64,000 nucleotides of DNA from Falsiroseomonas oleicola (GTDB lineage: Bacteria; Pseudomonadota; Alphaproteobacteria; Acetobacterales; Acetobacteraceae). Positions 16,553-25,136 of the stretch are shown here, one piece after another. The DNA lies in contig NZ_JAERQM010000004.1 of assembly GCF_019029495.1 (NCBI RefSeq), positions 478,880-542,879 on the forward strand. Reading direction: 5' to 3'. The stretch's first letter is position 1. Each line of letters starts with the position of its first letter. Under the pieces are notes generated by a model. That model was not told the DNA's origin and searched no databases. It worked only from the letters and a program-made list of their open reading frames with translations. A program made the translations under genes and the position numbers.

Positions 16553-18192
16553 TCCTGCGCGTCGTCCTCGGCGACCAATGCACGCCGGGGCTTTCGGCGC
16601 TGGAGGGACTCGACCCCGCAAGCGACGTGGTGCTGATGGCGGAGGTGCGGGCGGAATGCACCTATGTCCGCCACCACAAGCAGAAGATCGCCCTGGTCCT
16701 GTCCGCCATGCGGCACTTTTCCGAGCTGCTGCGCGCGCGCGGCATCACCGTGGATTATGTGCGGCTCGACGATCCTGGGAATACGCAGAGCCTGGCGGGG
16801 GAGGTCGCGCGCGCGGCGAAGGCGCATGGCGCGAGGCGCATCATCTGCACCCATCCCGGCGAGTTCCGCGTGTTGGAGGACATGCAGGGCTGGGAGGAAG
16901 CCACCGGACTGCCGGTGGAGATCCGTGACGACGCACGTTTCCTCTGCACGCTGGACCGTTTCCGCGCCTGGGCGGCGGGGCGGAAGCAACTCCGCATGGA
17001 ATACTTCTATCGCGAGATGCGGCGGGAGACCGGCCTGCTGATGCATGCGCCGGACGAACCCGCCGGCGGCCAATGGAATTACGATTCCGAGAATCGCGCG
17101 GCGCTGCCCGCCGATCTGCGCCCCCCGGCCCCACGGCAATTCCCGCCGGATGCGGTGACGCGGGACGTCATCGCCCTGGTCGAACGCGAATTCCCCGACC
17201 ATTTCGGGACGACCGAAAAATTCGCATGGCCGGTGACGGCGGAGGCGGCGGAGCAGGCGCTGGCGGATTTCATCGCCCATCGCCTGCCGCGCTTCGGCGA
17301 CTACCAGGACGCCATGGCGGAAGGCGAGGCGATGCTGTTCCACGCGCTGATCTCGGCGGCGATGAATTGCGGTCTGCTCGACCCGATGCGGGCCTGCCGC
17401 GCGGCGGAGGAAGCCTGGCAGCGCGGCGATGCGCCGCTGAATGCCGTGGAGGGATTCGTGCGGCAGATCCTCGGCTGGCGCGAATATGTGCGCGGTCTCT
17501 ACTGGCTGAAGATGCCGGACTACCGCGACACCAATGCGCTGGAGGCGCATCGGAAACTGCCCTGGCTCTACTGGTCCGGCGAGACGGCGATGGCCTGCAT
17601 GCGGGCCGCGATCGGGCAGACGCGCGACCTCGCCTATGCCCATCACATCCAGCGGCTGATGGTGACCGGCAACTTCGCCCTTCTGGCCGGGCTCGACCCG
17701 GCGGAGGTGAATGACTGGTACATGGTGGTCTATGCCGACGCCTATGAATGGGTGGAACTGCCCAATACCCATGGCATGGCGTTGCATGCCGATGGCGGCA
17801 TCATGGCCTCCAAGCCCTATGCGGCGAGCGGCGCCTATATCAACCGCATGTCGAACCACTGCCGGGGCTGCGCCTATGACGTGAAGCGGCCGACCGGCCC
17901 GGGCGCCTGTCCCTTCAACTTCCTCTACTGGGATTTCATGGCGCGCCATGCGCCGCGTTTTGCGAAGAACCCGCGCATGGCCATGCCGCTGCGGACGCTG
18001 ACAAAAATGGCGCCGGAGAAGGTGGCGGCGATGCGGGCAGAGGCGAAGGGTTTTCTGGACGCGCTGGCGGAGGGCCGGGAGCCGATGCTCAGGGGCGGCA
18101 GGACATCAGCCGCACAGGGCGGTCGCGCCATGTCTCTTCCCCTTCCGGAACCCAGCCCCGCGCCGCGTAGAAGGGTGCCTGGTCCGGGGTGA
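16549..18192 (+). CDS. phrB: Iron-sulfur bacterial photolyase/cryptochrome (FeS-BCP, PhrB-like)
   Basis: A 547-residue flavoprotein, predicted to repair (6-4) photoproducts with light. Four cysteines for a [4Fe-4S] cluster fall at residues 350, 438, 441 and 454, the same numbers I recall for Agrobacterium PhrB. The C-terminal block NHCRGCAYDVKRPTGPGACPFNFLYWDF is characteristic. The N-terminus RVVLGDQ is the usual antenna domain. The ATGA overlap with the preceding gene fixes the start. Compared with PhrB (507 residues) there is a C-terminal extension of about 40 proline/arginine-rich residues that reads 104 bases into the convergent GNAT gene. Confidence 0.92.
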   Translation: MILRVVLGDQCTPGLSALEGLDPASDVVLMAEVRAECTYVRHHKQKIALVLSAMRHFSELLRARGITVDYVRLDDPGNTQSLAGEVARAAKAHGARRIICTHPGEFRVLEDMQGWEEATGLPVEIRDDARFLCTLDRFRAWAAGRKQLRMEYFYREMRRETGLLMHAPDEPAGGQWNYDSENRAALPADLRPPAPRQFPPDAVTRDVIALVEREFPDHFGTTEKFAWPVTAEAAEQALADFIAHRLPRFGDYQDAMAEGEAMLFHALISAAMNCGLLDPMRACRAAEEAWQRGDAPLNAVEGFVRQILGWREYVRGLYWLKMPDYRDTNALEAHRKLPWLYWSGETAMACMRAAIGQTRDLAYAHHIQRLMVTGNFALLAGLDPAEVNDWYMVVYADAYEWVELPNTHGMALHADGGIMASKPYAASGAYINRMSNHCRGCAYDVKRPTGPGACPFNFLYWDFMARHAPRFAKNPRMAMPLRTLTKMAPEKVAAMRAEAKGFLDALAEGREPMLRGGRTSAAQGGRAMSLPLPEPSPAPRRRVPGPG

Positions 18193-18574
18193 ACAGCCAC
18201 AGCCGCGCATGACCCAGCGCGGCGGCCCGGCGCCGCACCTCCGCCACCAGCGCCGTCGCCACGCCCTGGCGCCGATGCGCCGGCGCAACCAGCACGGAGG
18301 CGAGCCAGGGGGAAAGCTCCGGCCGGCTCGGCAGATCCTCCCGATCCAGCGTCGCGGTACCGAGCGGCTGGCCATCCCGCTCCGCGATCAGCACGCAGGG
18401 CGCCGCGGGGCCGGTGGCGGCGCGCAGGAAGGCCTCGGTCTCGGCCAGCGCATGGCCGTCCATGGCCCACCATTGGGCATGCAGCCAGGCGGCGACCTCG
18501 GGCAGATGGGGCGATTCGGCAGCGGGGCGGATCAGCATGCGGCGGAGATAGTCCGGCGCAACGCCCGCCGTCAC
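18089..18574 (-). CDS. GNAT-family N-acetyltransferase
   Basis: A 161-residue acetyltransferase with the acetyl-CoA pyrophosphate loop in VLVAPAHRRQGVATALV and the C-terminal FYAARGWVPEGEE strand-turn. The acceptor substrate is unknown. Translation probably starts at GTG 18574, which forms a GTGA overlap with the stop of the upstream EAL gene; ATG at 18538 is the alternative and coincides with the usual domain start (LIRPA). Its 3' end overlaps the convergent photolyase gene by 104 bases. Confidence 0.85.
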   Translation of the reverse strand: MTAGVAPDYLRRMLIRPAAESPHLPEVAAWLHAQWWAMDGHALAETEAFLRAATGPAAPCVLIAERDGQPLGTATLDREDLPSRPELSPWLASVLVAPAHRRQGVATALVAEVRRRAAALGHARLWLFTPDQAPFYAARGWVPEGEETWRDRPVRLMSCRP

Positions 18575-20442
18575 GCCGCGCTGCGTGACAGCTTGTCCTG
18601 ATCCTCCGCGATCAGCCGGCGCGCCGCCTCGGCTGGCATCGGCCGGCCGAACAGCCAGCCCTGGCCCTGCTCGCAGCCTTCCGCCGTCAGGATGCGCGCC
18701 TGTTCCTCCGTCTCCACACCCTCCGCCACCACGGTCATGTCCAGGATGCGGCCAAGCCCGACGATGGTGGCGACGATGGCGGAAAGCTTCGGGTCGCGCT
18801 CAAGCTCCGTGATGAAGGCGCGGTCGATCTTCAGCTTGCCGAAGGGGAAGCGCCAGAGATGCGCCAGGCTGGACCAGCCGGTGCCGAAATCATCCATCGC
18901 GATGGAAACGCCAAGGCCGCGCAGGTCGCGCAGCAGCCTCACCACATCCTCCGGATCCTCCTGCAAAAGGCTTTCCGTGATCTCCAGCTCCAGCCGATGC
19001 GCCGGCAGGCCGGTGCGGGCCAGGGCATCGGCCACGGTGCAGACCAGGTCGCCATGCCGGAACTGGGCGGGGGAGAGGTTCACCGCGATGCGCAGATCCT
19101 CCGGCCATTGCGCCGCCTCGGCGCAGGCGGCGCGGATCACCCAGGCGCCGATCGGTACGATCAGCCCGGTCTCCTCCGCCAGCGGGATGAATTCGACCGG
19201 CGGGATCATGCCGCGAGTCGGATGCGGCCAGCGCAGCAGCGCCTCGAATCCGACAAGCTTCTGGTCGCGCAGGCGGCGTTGTGGCTGGTAGTGCAGGACC
19301 AGGGCTTCCTCGGCGATGGCCTGGCGCAGGTCGGCCTCCGTCTCCCGCCGCCAGCGCACCGCCTCATCCATCGCCGGCTCGAAACCGCGGATCGTCGGCC
19401 CCGGCTGGTTGCGGGCGGCGGAAAGCGCCGCCTCGGCGCGGGTCAGCAGCAGCTCCGCCTCCACCCCATCCTGCGGCGCGATCGCCAGGCCGAGTTCCAC
19501 CGACAGCGCCTGGCCGGGGCCGCCGGGCAGGGGGAGGGGCTCCGCCAGGGCATTGGCCAGGCGTTCCGCGAGGCTCAGCGCATCCTCTTCCCCGGCGATC
19601 GCGGTCTGCACCACGGCGAATCGGTCGGCGGAAAGCCGCGCCACCGTGTCGTCCCGCCGCACCAGGCTGCGCAGCCGCCGGGCGAGTGCTGCCAGCACGG
19701 CATCGCCGTTGGCGCGGCCATGCAGCGCGTTGAAGTCGCGGAAGCCGCGCAGGTTCAGCACCAGCACGCCGACCTGTTGATGCGCCGCGCGTGCCGCCGT
19801 CAGCGTCAGGGCCAGGCGGTCCCGCAGCTCGGCATGGGTGGCGAGGCCGGTCAGTGCATCGTGCCGCAGCAGATGGCGGGCGCGGGCGGCGGCCGCCTCG
19901 GCGCGCCGGCCGCGCTGGCCGAGCCAGACCAGCAGGCCGAGGGTGATGGCGCCGAAGAGCGCGATGCTGAGCTGGGCGGTGCGGAAGGCCTCGCGAAGCT
20001 GCGCGCGCCGCCCGGTCTCCCGCAGCGCGGCCACCAGATGGCCGGCCTCACCCTCGGCATCCGTCACCGCCACTGTCACCCGCGCCGCGCCGCGCCCCGG
20101 GCCGCCGGCACTGCCGCTATCGGTGACCAGCGCACCGTCACTGCCGACCAGCTCGATTCGGGCGAATTCGGGCGGCAAGGGCACCGCCCGCAGCCGCGCC
20201 ACGTCATCGGCGGTCGCGGGCGCGCCGCGCAGCGCCGCGGGCAGCGTGGGATGCGCCCGCAACAGGTCCTGGGCGAGCTGCGCGCTCCAGGCCTGGGCGG
20301 CGTTGTGCAGCAGCCGGTCGAGCAGCATCTGGTTGACGCCCACCCCCGCCAGGGTGAGCAGAAGCGCGCCGAGGCTGAGCCACAGCAGCAGCCGCTGGAC
20401 CGTGTCGGTGGGGGTGTTAGCGGTATACGCTTGCCGGGCCAT
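18571..20442 (-). CDS. c-di-GMP phosphodiesterase: membrane sensor, degenerate GGDEF, active-looking EAL
   Basis: A 623-residue inner-membrane signalling protein. Two helices ([19 protein letters not shown] near residue 20 and [18 protein letters not shown] near 175) bracket a periplasmic sensor. The following GGDEF domain carries SADRF in place of GGDEF, so cyclase activity should be lost. The EAL domain keeps its catalytic set: FEALLRW, NLSPAQF, LEITES, MDDFGTG, KIDRAFI and VAEGVET. It is therefore predicted to hydrolyse c-di-GMP. The start at 20442 (MARQAY) precedes the first helix; upstream codons look non-coding. Confidence 0.88.
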   Translation of the reverse strand: MARQAYTANTPTDTVQRLLLWLSLGALLLTLAGVGVNQMLLDRLLHNAAQAWSAQLAQDLLRAHPTLPAALRGAPATADDVARLRAVPLPPEFARIELVGSDGALVTDSGSAGGPGRGAARVTVAVTDAEGEAGHLVAALRETGRRAQLREAFRTAQLSIALFGAITLGLLVWLGQRGRRAEAAAARARHLLRHDALTGLATHAELRDRLALTLTAARAAHQQVGVLVLNLRGFRDFNALHGRANGDAVLAALARRLRSLVRRDDTVARLSADRFAVVQTAIAGEEDALSLAERLANALAEPLPLPGGPGQALSVELGLAIAPQDGVEAELLLTRAEAALSAARNQPGPTIRGFEPAMDEAVRWRRETEADLRQAIAEEALVLHYQPQRRLRDQKLVGFEALLRWPHPTRGMIPPVEFIPLAEETGLIVPIGAWVIRAACAEAAQWPEDLRIAVNLSPAQFRHGDLVCTVADALARTGLPAHRLELEITESLLQEDPEDVVRLLRDLRGLGVSIAMDDFGTGWSSLAHLWRFPFGKLKIDRAFITELERDPKLSAIVATIVGLGRILDMTVVAEGVETEEQARILTAEGCEQGQGWLFGRPMPAEAARRLIAEDQDKLSRSAA

Positions 20443-20623
20443 GCGGGGATTGTGCACCGCATTGATGAACCCGGTATTGAAACGCGGCGCGTTGCCCCCA
20501 TCCGGCACGCCGCATCGGGGGCCGCATTTGCCGCCGCCCATCCCCGGCCGTTATAGCAGCGCCGAGACCAGCGCCGGTGGCCGGGACCCAACCCCGCCCC
20601 GCCCGATGACGGAGACCGAGGCC

Positions 20624-21373
20624 ATGGCGGGCCATTCGCACGCGAAGAACATCATGCACCGCAAGGCGGCGCAGGGGGCCAAGAAGGCCGCGGCCTTCGG
20701 CAAGATGATCCGGGAGATCACGGTCAGCGCGAAGCAGGGCCTGCCCGACCCGGCGATGAACCCGCGCCTGCGCGCCGCGGTGAAGGCGGCGCTGGTGGCG
20801 AACATGACGCGCGACACCATCGACCGTGCCATCAAGCGCGCCGCCACCGCCGGGGTGGGCGAGGATTATGTGGAGATGCGCTATGAGGGCTACGGCCCCT
20901 ATGGCATCGCCGTGATCGTCGAGGCGCTGACCGACAACCGCAACCGCACCGGCGGTGACCTGCGCTCCATCTTCGCGAAGAATGGCGGCGCGCTCGGTGA
21001 GACCAATTCGGTGGCCTTCCAGTTCGAGCGCAAGGGCGTGCTGCGCTACCCGGCCTCCGCCGCCGATGCCGACACCATGCTGGAAGCCGCCATCGAGGCC
21101 GGGGCCGGCGACGTGGACAGCAGCGAGGACGGCCACGAAATCTCCTGCGCCGTCGAGGATTTCGCCGCCGTGCGCGATGCGCTGGAGCAGAAATTCGGCA
21201 CCGCCGAGGCCGGCAAGCTGGAATGGTGGCCCAGCACCACCATCGACCTGGACGAGGAGAAGGCGCGGGAGGTGCTGAAGCTGCTCGACATCCTCGACGA
21301 CCATGACGACGTCCAGAACGTCTATGCGAATTTCGAGGTGGATGCGGCGGCGCTGGAGCGGCTTTCCGCCTGA
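20624..21373 (+). CDS. YebC/PmpR/TACO1-family protein
   Basis: A 249-residue cytosolic protein with the invariant start [14 protein letters not shown], the [17 protein letters not shown] region and a C-terminal [13 protein letters not shown] segment. The family was described as transcriptional regulators; members are now also implicated in resolving ribosome stalling (TACO1/YebC). The start at 20624 gives the canonical N-terminus; an in-frame ATG at 20606 adds six residues. In many proteobacteria yebC precedes ruvC, but not here. Confidence 0.95.
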   Translation: MAGHSHAKNIMHRKAAQGAKKAAAFGKMIREITVSAKQGLPDPAMNPRLRAAVKAALVANMTRDTIDRAIKRAATAGVGEDYVEMRYEGYGPYGIAVIVEALTDNRNRTGGDLRSIFAKNGGALGETNSVAFQFERKGVLRYPASAADADTMLEAAIEAGAGDVDSSEDGHEISCAVEDFAAVRDALEQKFGTAEAGKLEWWPSTTIDLDEEKAREVLKLLDILDDHDDVQNVYANFEVDAAALERLSA

Positions 21374-21399
21374 GGCCACGCTTTTCGGCGCCTGCCCCG

Positions 21400-21438
21400 C
21401 ATCAATGGGGCATCAATGGGGTATCACGACGTCGTGAT
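21400..21438. repeat. Tandem 11-bp direct repeat followed by perfect 16-bp palindrome
   Basis: CATCAATGGGG occurs twice back to back at 21400-21410 and 21411-21421. It is followed at once by ATCACGACGTCGTGAT (21423-21438), a 16-base palindrome with no mismatch and no spacer. The cluster lies between the yebC stop and a small membrane protein gene whose ATG is 86 bases downstream, a plausible regulator-binding position. No known consensus is recognised. Confidence 0.55.
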
Positions 21439-21523
21439 GCCCTGAACTCCCAGGCGCATGGGGCGATCTGTTCTCAACCGCGACGATGACAATCGGCGGG
21501 AGACAGAGACGGAATTGCCGAAG

Positions 21524-21667
21524 ATGAGTCGCAACCTGCTTTACCCCGTCATCGGCGTGCTGCTGATCGCGGTCGGCGCCCTCGGCTACTGGGCGTACCA
21601 GGAGCAGAATCGCAGCGGTGTCGAGATGAACGTCGGTGGGCGCAGCCTGACGATCGAGACGCGCTGA
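21524..21667 (+). CDS. Small single-pass membrane protein, unknown function
   Basis: A 47-residue protein: a short basic N-terminus (MSRN), one transmembrane helix (LLYPVIGVLLIAVGALGYWAY) and a polar tail with VEMNVGGRSLTIETR. Similar tiny proteins, from memory, are common in Rhizobiales and Rhodospirillales but have no assigned role. An in-frame ATG at 21458 would add 22 charged residues; 21524 is preferred because it starts right before the helix. It lies downstream of the tandem repeat and palindrome. Confidence 0.6.
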   Translation: MSRNLLYPVIGVLLIAVGALGYWAYQEQNRSGVEMNVGGRSLTIETR

Positions 21668-21759
21668 GGCGGGCGGGCGCCTGATCGCCCGCCATATCAC
21701 CCAGCCGACCGGCCCGGGCCTTCGCCTGGCGCTTGAAGATAACAAGAAGGCGCATCACC

Positions 21760-21921
21760 ATGCTCGGCACCATCCTCATCATCGTGCTTATCCTGGTTCT
21801 CCTCGGCGGCGTCAGCGGACGTTTCGGCGGCTATGGCTATGGCTATGGCCATGGCAGCATGGGGCTGCTCGGCACCGTGCTGGTTATCGTCGTGATCCTG
21901 CTGCTGCTCGGCCGCATCTGA
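21760..21921 (+). CDS. DUF3309-family small membrane protein
   Basis: A 53-residue protein made of two hydrophobic helices (MLGTILIIVLILVLLGG and LLGTVLVIVVILLLLGRI) joined by a glycine/tyrosine-rich loop (FGGYGYGYGHGSMG). This layout, with a terminal LLGRI, matches DUF3309 as I remember it, a family found widely in proteobacteria with no known function. ATG at 21760 gives the canonical MLGT start. It follows another tiny membrane protein gene by about 90 bases and may share its promoter. Confidence 0.75.
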   Translation: MLGTILIIVLILVLLGGVSGRFGGYGYGYGHGSMGLLGTVLVIVVILLLLGRI

Positions 21922-22012
21922 GACACCGGTTGCATCCCGGCTTGGCATAAGGGGGGATCAAGGGCACATAGCCGGGCAAGGGCCGCGTTGGCCCAAATCC
22001 GGAGGAAGCAAG

Positions 22013-22987
22013 ATGACCCTGATCCCGCGCCGCGCCGCGCTCGGCCTGCCGTTCCTGGCCCTCGCCGCACCTGCCCTGGCCCAGACAGCCGCCTGGCCCT
22101 CGCGCCCCGTTCGCCTCGTGGTGCCCTATGCGCCGGGTGGGACCACCGATGTGATGGCCAGGCTGGTCGCGGAACGGTTGGGGCCGAAGCTCGGCCAGCC
22201 CATGGTGGTGGAAAACCGGCCCGGCGCCGGCGCCACCATCGGCGCCGCCATGGTGGCGCAGTCGGAGCCGGATGGGCTGACGCTGCTGATGTCGAACAGC
22301 GGTTCGCATGGCGTCTCGCCCAGCCTCTATCCCAACCTGTCCTATGACCCGATGCGGGACTTCACCCATGTGGCGCTGGTCGTCGCCAGCCCCTCGGTGC
22401 TCGTGGTGACGAAGAACCATCCGGCCCAGAACCTGGAACAGTTCATCGCCCATGTCCGGCGCGCCGGGGAGATCGACTTCGCCGTCTCCGGCATCGGCAG
22501 TTCCAGCCACCTGACCGGGGTCCGGCTCGGCATGGCGCTGGGCATCCGGGTGACGGCGGTGCCCTATCGCGGGGCCGGCCCGGCGATGACGGACACCATC
22601 GCGGGCGTGGTTCCGGCGATGATGGACAGCCTGCCCTCCGCCGCGCAGCACATCGTCAATGGCAGCGTGCGCGCCATCGCGGTGTCTTCCGCCACCCGCT
22701 CCGGGCGCTTTCCGGATCTGCCGACGCTGAAGGAGAGTGGGGTGGATGTGGTGAATTCCGCCTGGTTCGGCATTTCCGGCCCGGCCGGCCTGCCGGCGCC
22801 GATCGTGGCACGGCTCGCCACCGCGATCCGCGAAGTGCTGACCGACCCCTCCATCCTGACCCGATTCGAGGACCTGACCGGCGCGCCTCCGCCTGAAAGC
22901 ACGCCGGAAAGCTACACGGCCTTCGTGCGGTCGGAGATCGCGGGCTTTGCCCCGATCGTGCGGGCGGCGGGGATCGAGGCGCGGTAG
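22013..22987 (+). CDS. Bug/TctC-family periplasmic substrate-binding protein
   Basis: A 324-residue receptor of the tripartite tricarboxylate transporter family. A signal peptide (MTLIPRRAALGLPFLALAAPALAQ) precedes AWPSRPVRLVVPYAPGGTTDVMAR, VVENRPGAGATIGAAMVA and the C-terminal GISGPAGLPAPIVARL segment, all diagnostic of the Bug family. Ligands are typically carboxylates. The TctA and TctB membrane subunits are not in the window. An AGGAAG ribosome-binding site lies just upstream of the ATG. Confidence 0.92.
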   Translation: MTLIPRRAALGLPFLALAAPALAQTAAWPSRPVRLVVPYAPGGTTDVMARLVAERLGPKLGQPMVVENRPGAGATIGAAMVAQSEPDGLTLLMSNSGSHGVSPSLYPNLSYDPMRDFTHVALVVASPSVLVVTKNHPAQNLEQFIAHVRRAGEIDFAVSGIGSSSHLTGVRLGMALGIRVTAVPYRGAGPAMTDTIAGVVPAMMDSLPSAAQHIVNGSVRAIAVSSATRSGRFPDLPTLKESGVDVVNSAWFGISGPAGLPAPIVARLATAIREVLTDPSILTRFEDLTGAPPPESTPESYTAFVRSEIAGFAPIVRAAGIEAR

Positions 22988-22988
22988 C

Positions 22989-23975
22989 TCAGCTTCCCCC
23001 CACGCCCTCGGCAAACACCTCCGCCACCTCCAGCTTCCGGCGCGACAGGTGCTGGGTGTGGGACCAGCGGCAGATCGCCTCCAGCTCCTTCCGGTTGGCG
23101 GCGATGCCGTAGGTCCAGGGGTCGGGGCCGAGCAGCGCCTTGGTGGCGGCCCATTCCTCCGCATGGAAGGGCAGCATCTGCGTCAGAGAGGAATGGCGCA
23201 GATCGGCCTCGATATCCGCCAGCGCCAGGCGCTTCGCCTCGGCGAAGGCGTCATACAGGCGCGGTGCCAGGGACGGGTCGCGGTCCAGAACCTCACGCCG
23301 GATACCCATCAGGTGCATGATCGGGTGGAAGCCGGTGCGGCGGTGCCAGGCCTGGGCGGCGGCGCGCGGATCGGGGAACAGGCGCACCACGCGGGGGTCG
23401 CCGGCCGCGAAGGCCAGGGGCTCGGTGGGCGACAGGATGGCGTCGATCTCGCCGGCCAGCAGCGCGGCGTTCAGCGTCGCGCCCTCGCCCAGCGGCCGCA
23501 CATCCATCTCCGGCGGCAGTTCCAGCTTCAGGCGTTCCTTGCGCCCGGCCGCATTGGTGCCCGCCGTGCGCCAGGCGATGCCGTTCACATCGACGCCGTG
23601 GTCGTCGCCCAGAATGCCGCGCAGCCAGAGGCCGAGCGTCATCTGGTATTCCGGAATGCCGACGCGCCTTCCTTCCAGGTCCTTCGCCGTGGCGATGCCC
23701 GCATCGGCGCGGAGATAGATGCAGCCATGGCGGAAGGCGCGGGAGACGAAGGCGGGGATCGCCGCATAGGCGGCCTCGCCGCGCGAGACCTGCAACAGGT
23801 GGGAGGAGAGCGACAGCTCCGTCACATCGAATTCCGCGCGGGAAAAGGCGCGCGGAAAGCTCTGCTCCGAATGGATCGGCACATGCACCAGCCGCACGCC
23901 CGGGATCCGCACGCGCCCATCGAACAGGGCGCGCACGCGGTCATAGGGCGCGCAGGCGACGGTAAGGGTCAGCAA
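22989..23975 (-). CDS. 4,5-dihydroxyphthalate decarboxylase-like protein (Pht5 family)
   Basis: A 328-residue protein with the type II periplasmic-binding-protein fold but no signal peptide. It starts LTLTVACAPYDRVRALFDGRVRIPGVRL and contains FDVTELSLSSHLL and VGIPEYQMT. From memory these are hallmarks of the 4,5-dihydroxyphthalate decarboxylase group, which decarboxylates a phthalate-derived catechol to protocatechuate. The same fold is often annotated as an ABC receptor; the lack of an export signal favours an enzyme. It is followed on the same strand by a Bug binding protein gene read in the same direction upstream, with a 4-base gap. Substrate unproven. Confidence 0.72.
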   Translation of the reverse strand: MLTLTVACAPYDRVRALFDGRVRIPGVRLVHVPIHSEQSFPRAFSRAEFDVTELSLSSHLLQVSRGEAAYAAIPAFVSRAFRHGCIYLRADAGIATAKDLEGRRVGIPEYQMTLGLWLRGILGDDHGVDVNGIAWRTAGTNAAGRKERLKLELPPEMDVRPLGEGATLNAALLAGEIDAILSPTEPLAFAAGDPRVVRLFPDPRAAAQAWHRRTGFHPIMHLMGIRREVLDRDPSLAPRLYDAFAEAKRLALADIEADLRHSSLTQMLPFHAEEWAATKALLGPDPWTYGIAANRKELEAICRWSHTQHLSRRKLEVAEVFAEGVGGS

Positions 23976-23979
23976 GCGC

Positions 23980-24963
23980 TCAATCCGCCTTGATGCCGGC
24001 GCGGCCGATCAGCACCCGGAAACGCTCCAGCTCGCTGGCGATCAATGCCCGAAAGGCCTCGGGCGTGCGGGGCGCGGCATCGGCGCCCTCCGTCACCAGC
24101 CGCGCCTTCAGGTCGGCATCGCCCAGCAGCCCGTTCACCGCGGTATTGATGCGGGCCACAACCTCCGGCGGCGTCGCGGCGGGGGCCACCAGCCCGTGCC
24201 ACTGCACCACCTCGAAGCCCGGCAATGCGTTGGCCGCGATGGCGGGAATGCCGGGCAGCGCGTCGGAAGGGGTCAGCGCGCTCATCCCCAGGCCCAGCAG
24301 GCGGCCATCGCGGATCGAGGGCAGCACCACCGGGGCGCCCGCGAAGCTCGCCTTCAACCGCCCGGCCATCAGGTCCGCCAGCATCGGGCCATTGCCGCGA
24401 TAGGGCACATGCACCAGCTCGATGCCTGCCGCGTCGCAGAAGGCGGCCATGGTGATGTGGGACGCCGCGCCATTGCCGGCGCTGCCATATTCCAGGCTGC
24501 CCGGATTGGCCTTGGCCAGCGCGATGAATTCCGCCGCCGTGCGCGCCTGGACCGAGGGATGGATGGTCAGGATGGAGGGCAGGGTGGCGACCAGGGCGAC
24601 GGGCGCGAAGTCGCGCAGCACGTCATAGGGGTTGTTCGGATAGATCCAGGGATTTACCGCCAGCGTGCCGACATGGCCCCACATCAGCGTGTGGCCATCG
24701 GCCGGCGCGCGGGCCACCACCATGGCGCCCACCGTGCCGCCGGCGCCGCCGCGATTCTCCACCACCACGGGGTGGCCGCCCAGCGCCTGTTGCAGCTTCA
24801 GCGCCACCGGCCGCGCCAGCAGGTCGTTCGAACCGCCGGGCGGGAAGGGCACCACGATGGTGATCGGCCGCGACGGCCAGGGTGCCTGCGCCAGCGCCGG
24901 CGCGGCGAGGGGCGCCAGGCCGAGCAGGGAGGAGGCTTGGATCAGGCTGCGGCGTGTCGGCAT
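23980..24963 (-). CDS. Bug/TctC-family periplasmic substrate-binding protein
   Basis: A 327-residue binding protein with signal peptide (MPTRRSLIQASSLLGLAPLAAPALAQ), then PWPSRPITIVVPFPPGGSNDLLAR and VVENRGGAGGTVGAMVVA, typical of the Bug family. It is transcribed just ahead of the dihydroxyphthalate-decarboxylase-like gene (stop to start 4 bases), so the pair is probably one operon and the ligand may be an aromatic acid such as phthalate. No TctA or TctB subunit is adjacent. Confidence 0.92.
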   Translation of the reverse strand: MPTRRSLIQASSLLGLAPLAAPALAQAPWPSRPITIVVPFPPGGSNDLLARPVALKLQQALGGHPVVVENRGGAGGTVGAMVVARAPADGHTLMWGHVGTLAVNPWIYPNNPYDVLRDFAPVALVATLPSILTIHPSVQARTAAEFIALAKANPGSLEYGSAGNGAASHITMAAFCDAAGIELVHVPYRGNGPMLADLMAGRLKASFAGAPVVLPSIRDGRLLGLGMSALTPSDALPGIPAIAANALPGFEVVQWHGLVAPAATPPEVVARINTAVNGLLGDADLKARLVTEGADAAPRTPEAFRALIASELERFRVLIGRAGIKAD

Positions 24964-25136
24964 GGGACGATCCTTGGGCGATGATTTGTCGCTACAATTG
25001 CGCGTGCGCTGCCGTTCCGGAAGGGGCAGGTCCCAAATGGCGGAAGCTTTTGCCGCGCCACCTTCCGCATCACAGCCCGATACCGCAGCGCGAAATCCTG
25101 TTGTAGGCTGCCTGTCATCCTGCTGGAGAACGGCCG

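Noticed and set aside
22989-23975. Annotation as a periplasmic ABC receptor
   Set aside because: There is no signal peptide at the only plausible start, and the N-terminal ACAPYDRVRALFDG pattern fits the decarboxylase branch better; kept as an alternative.
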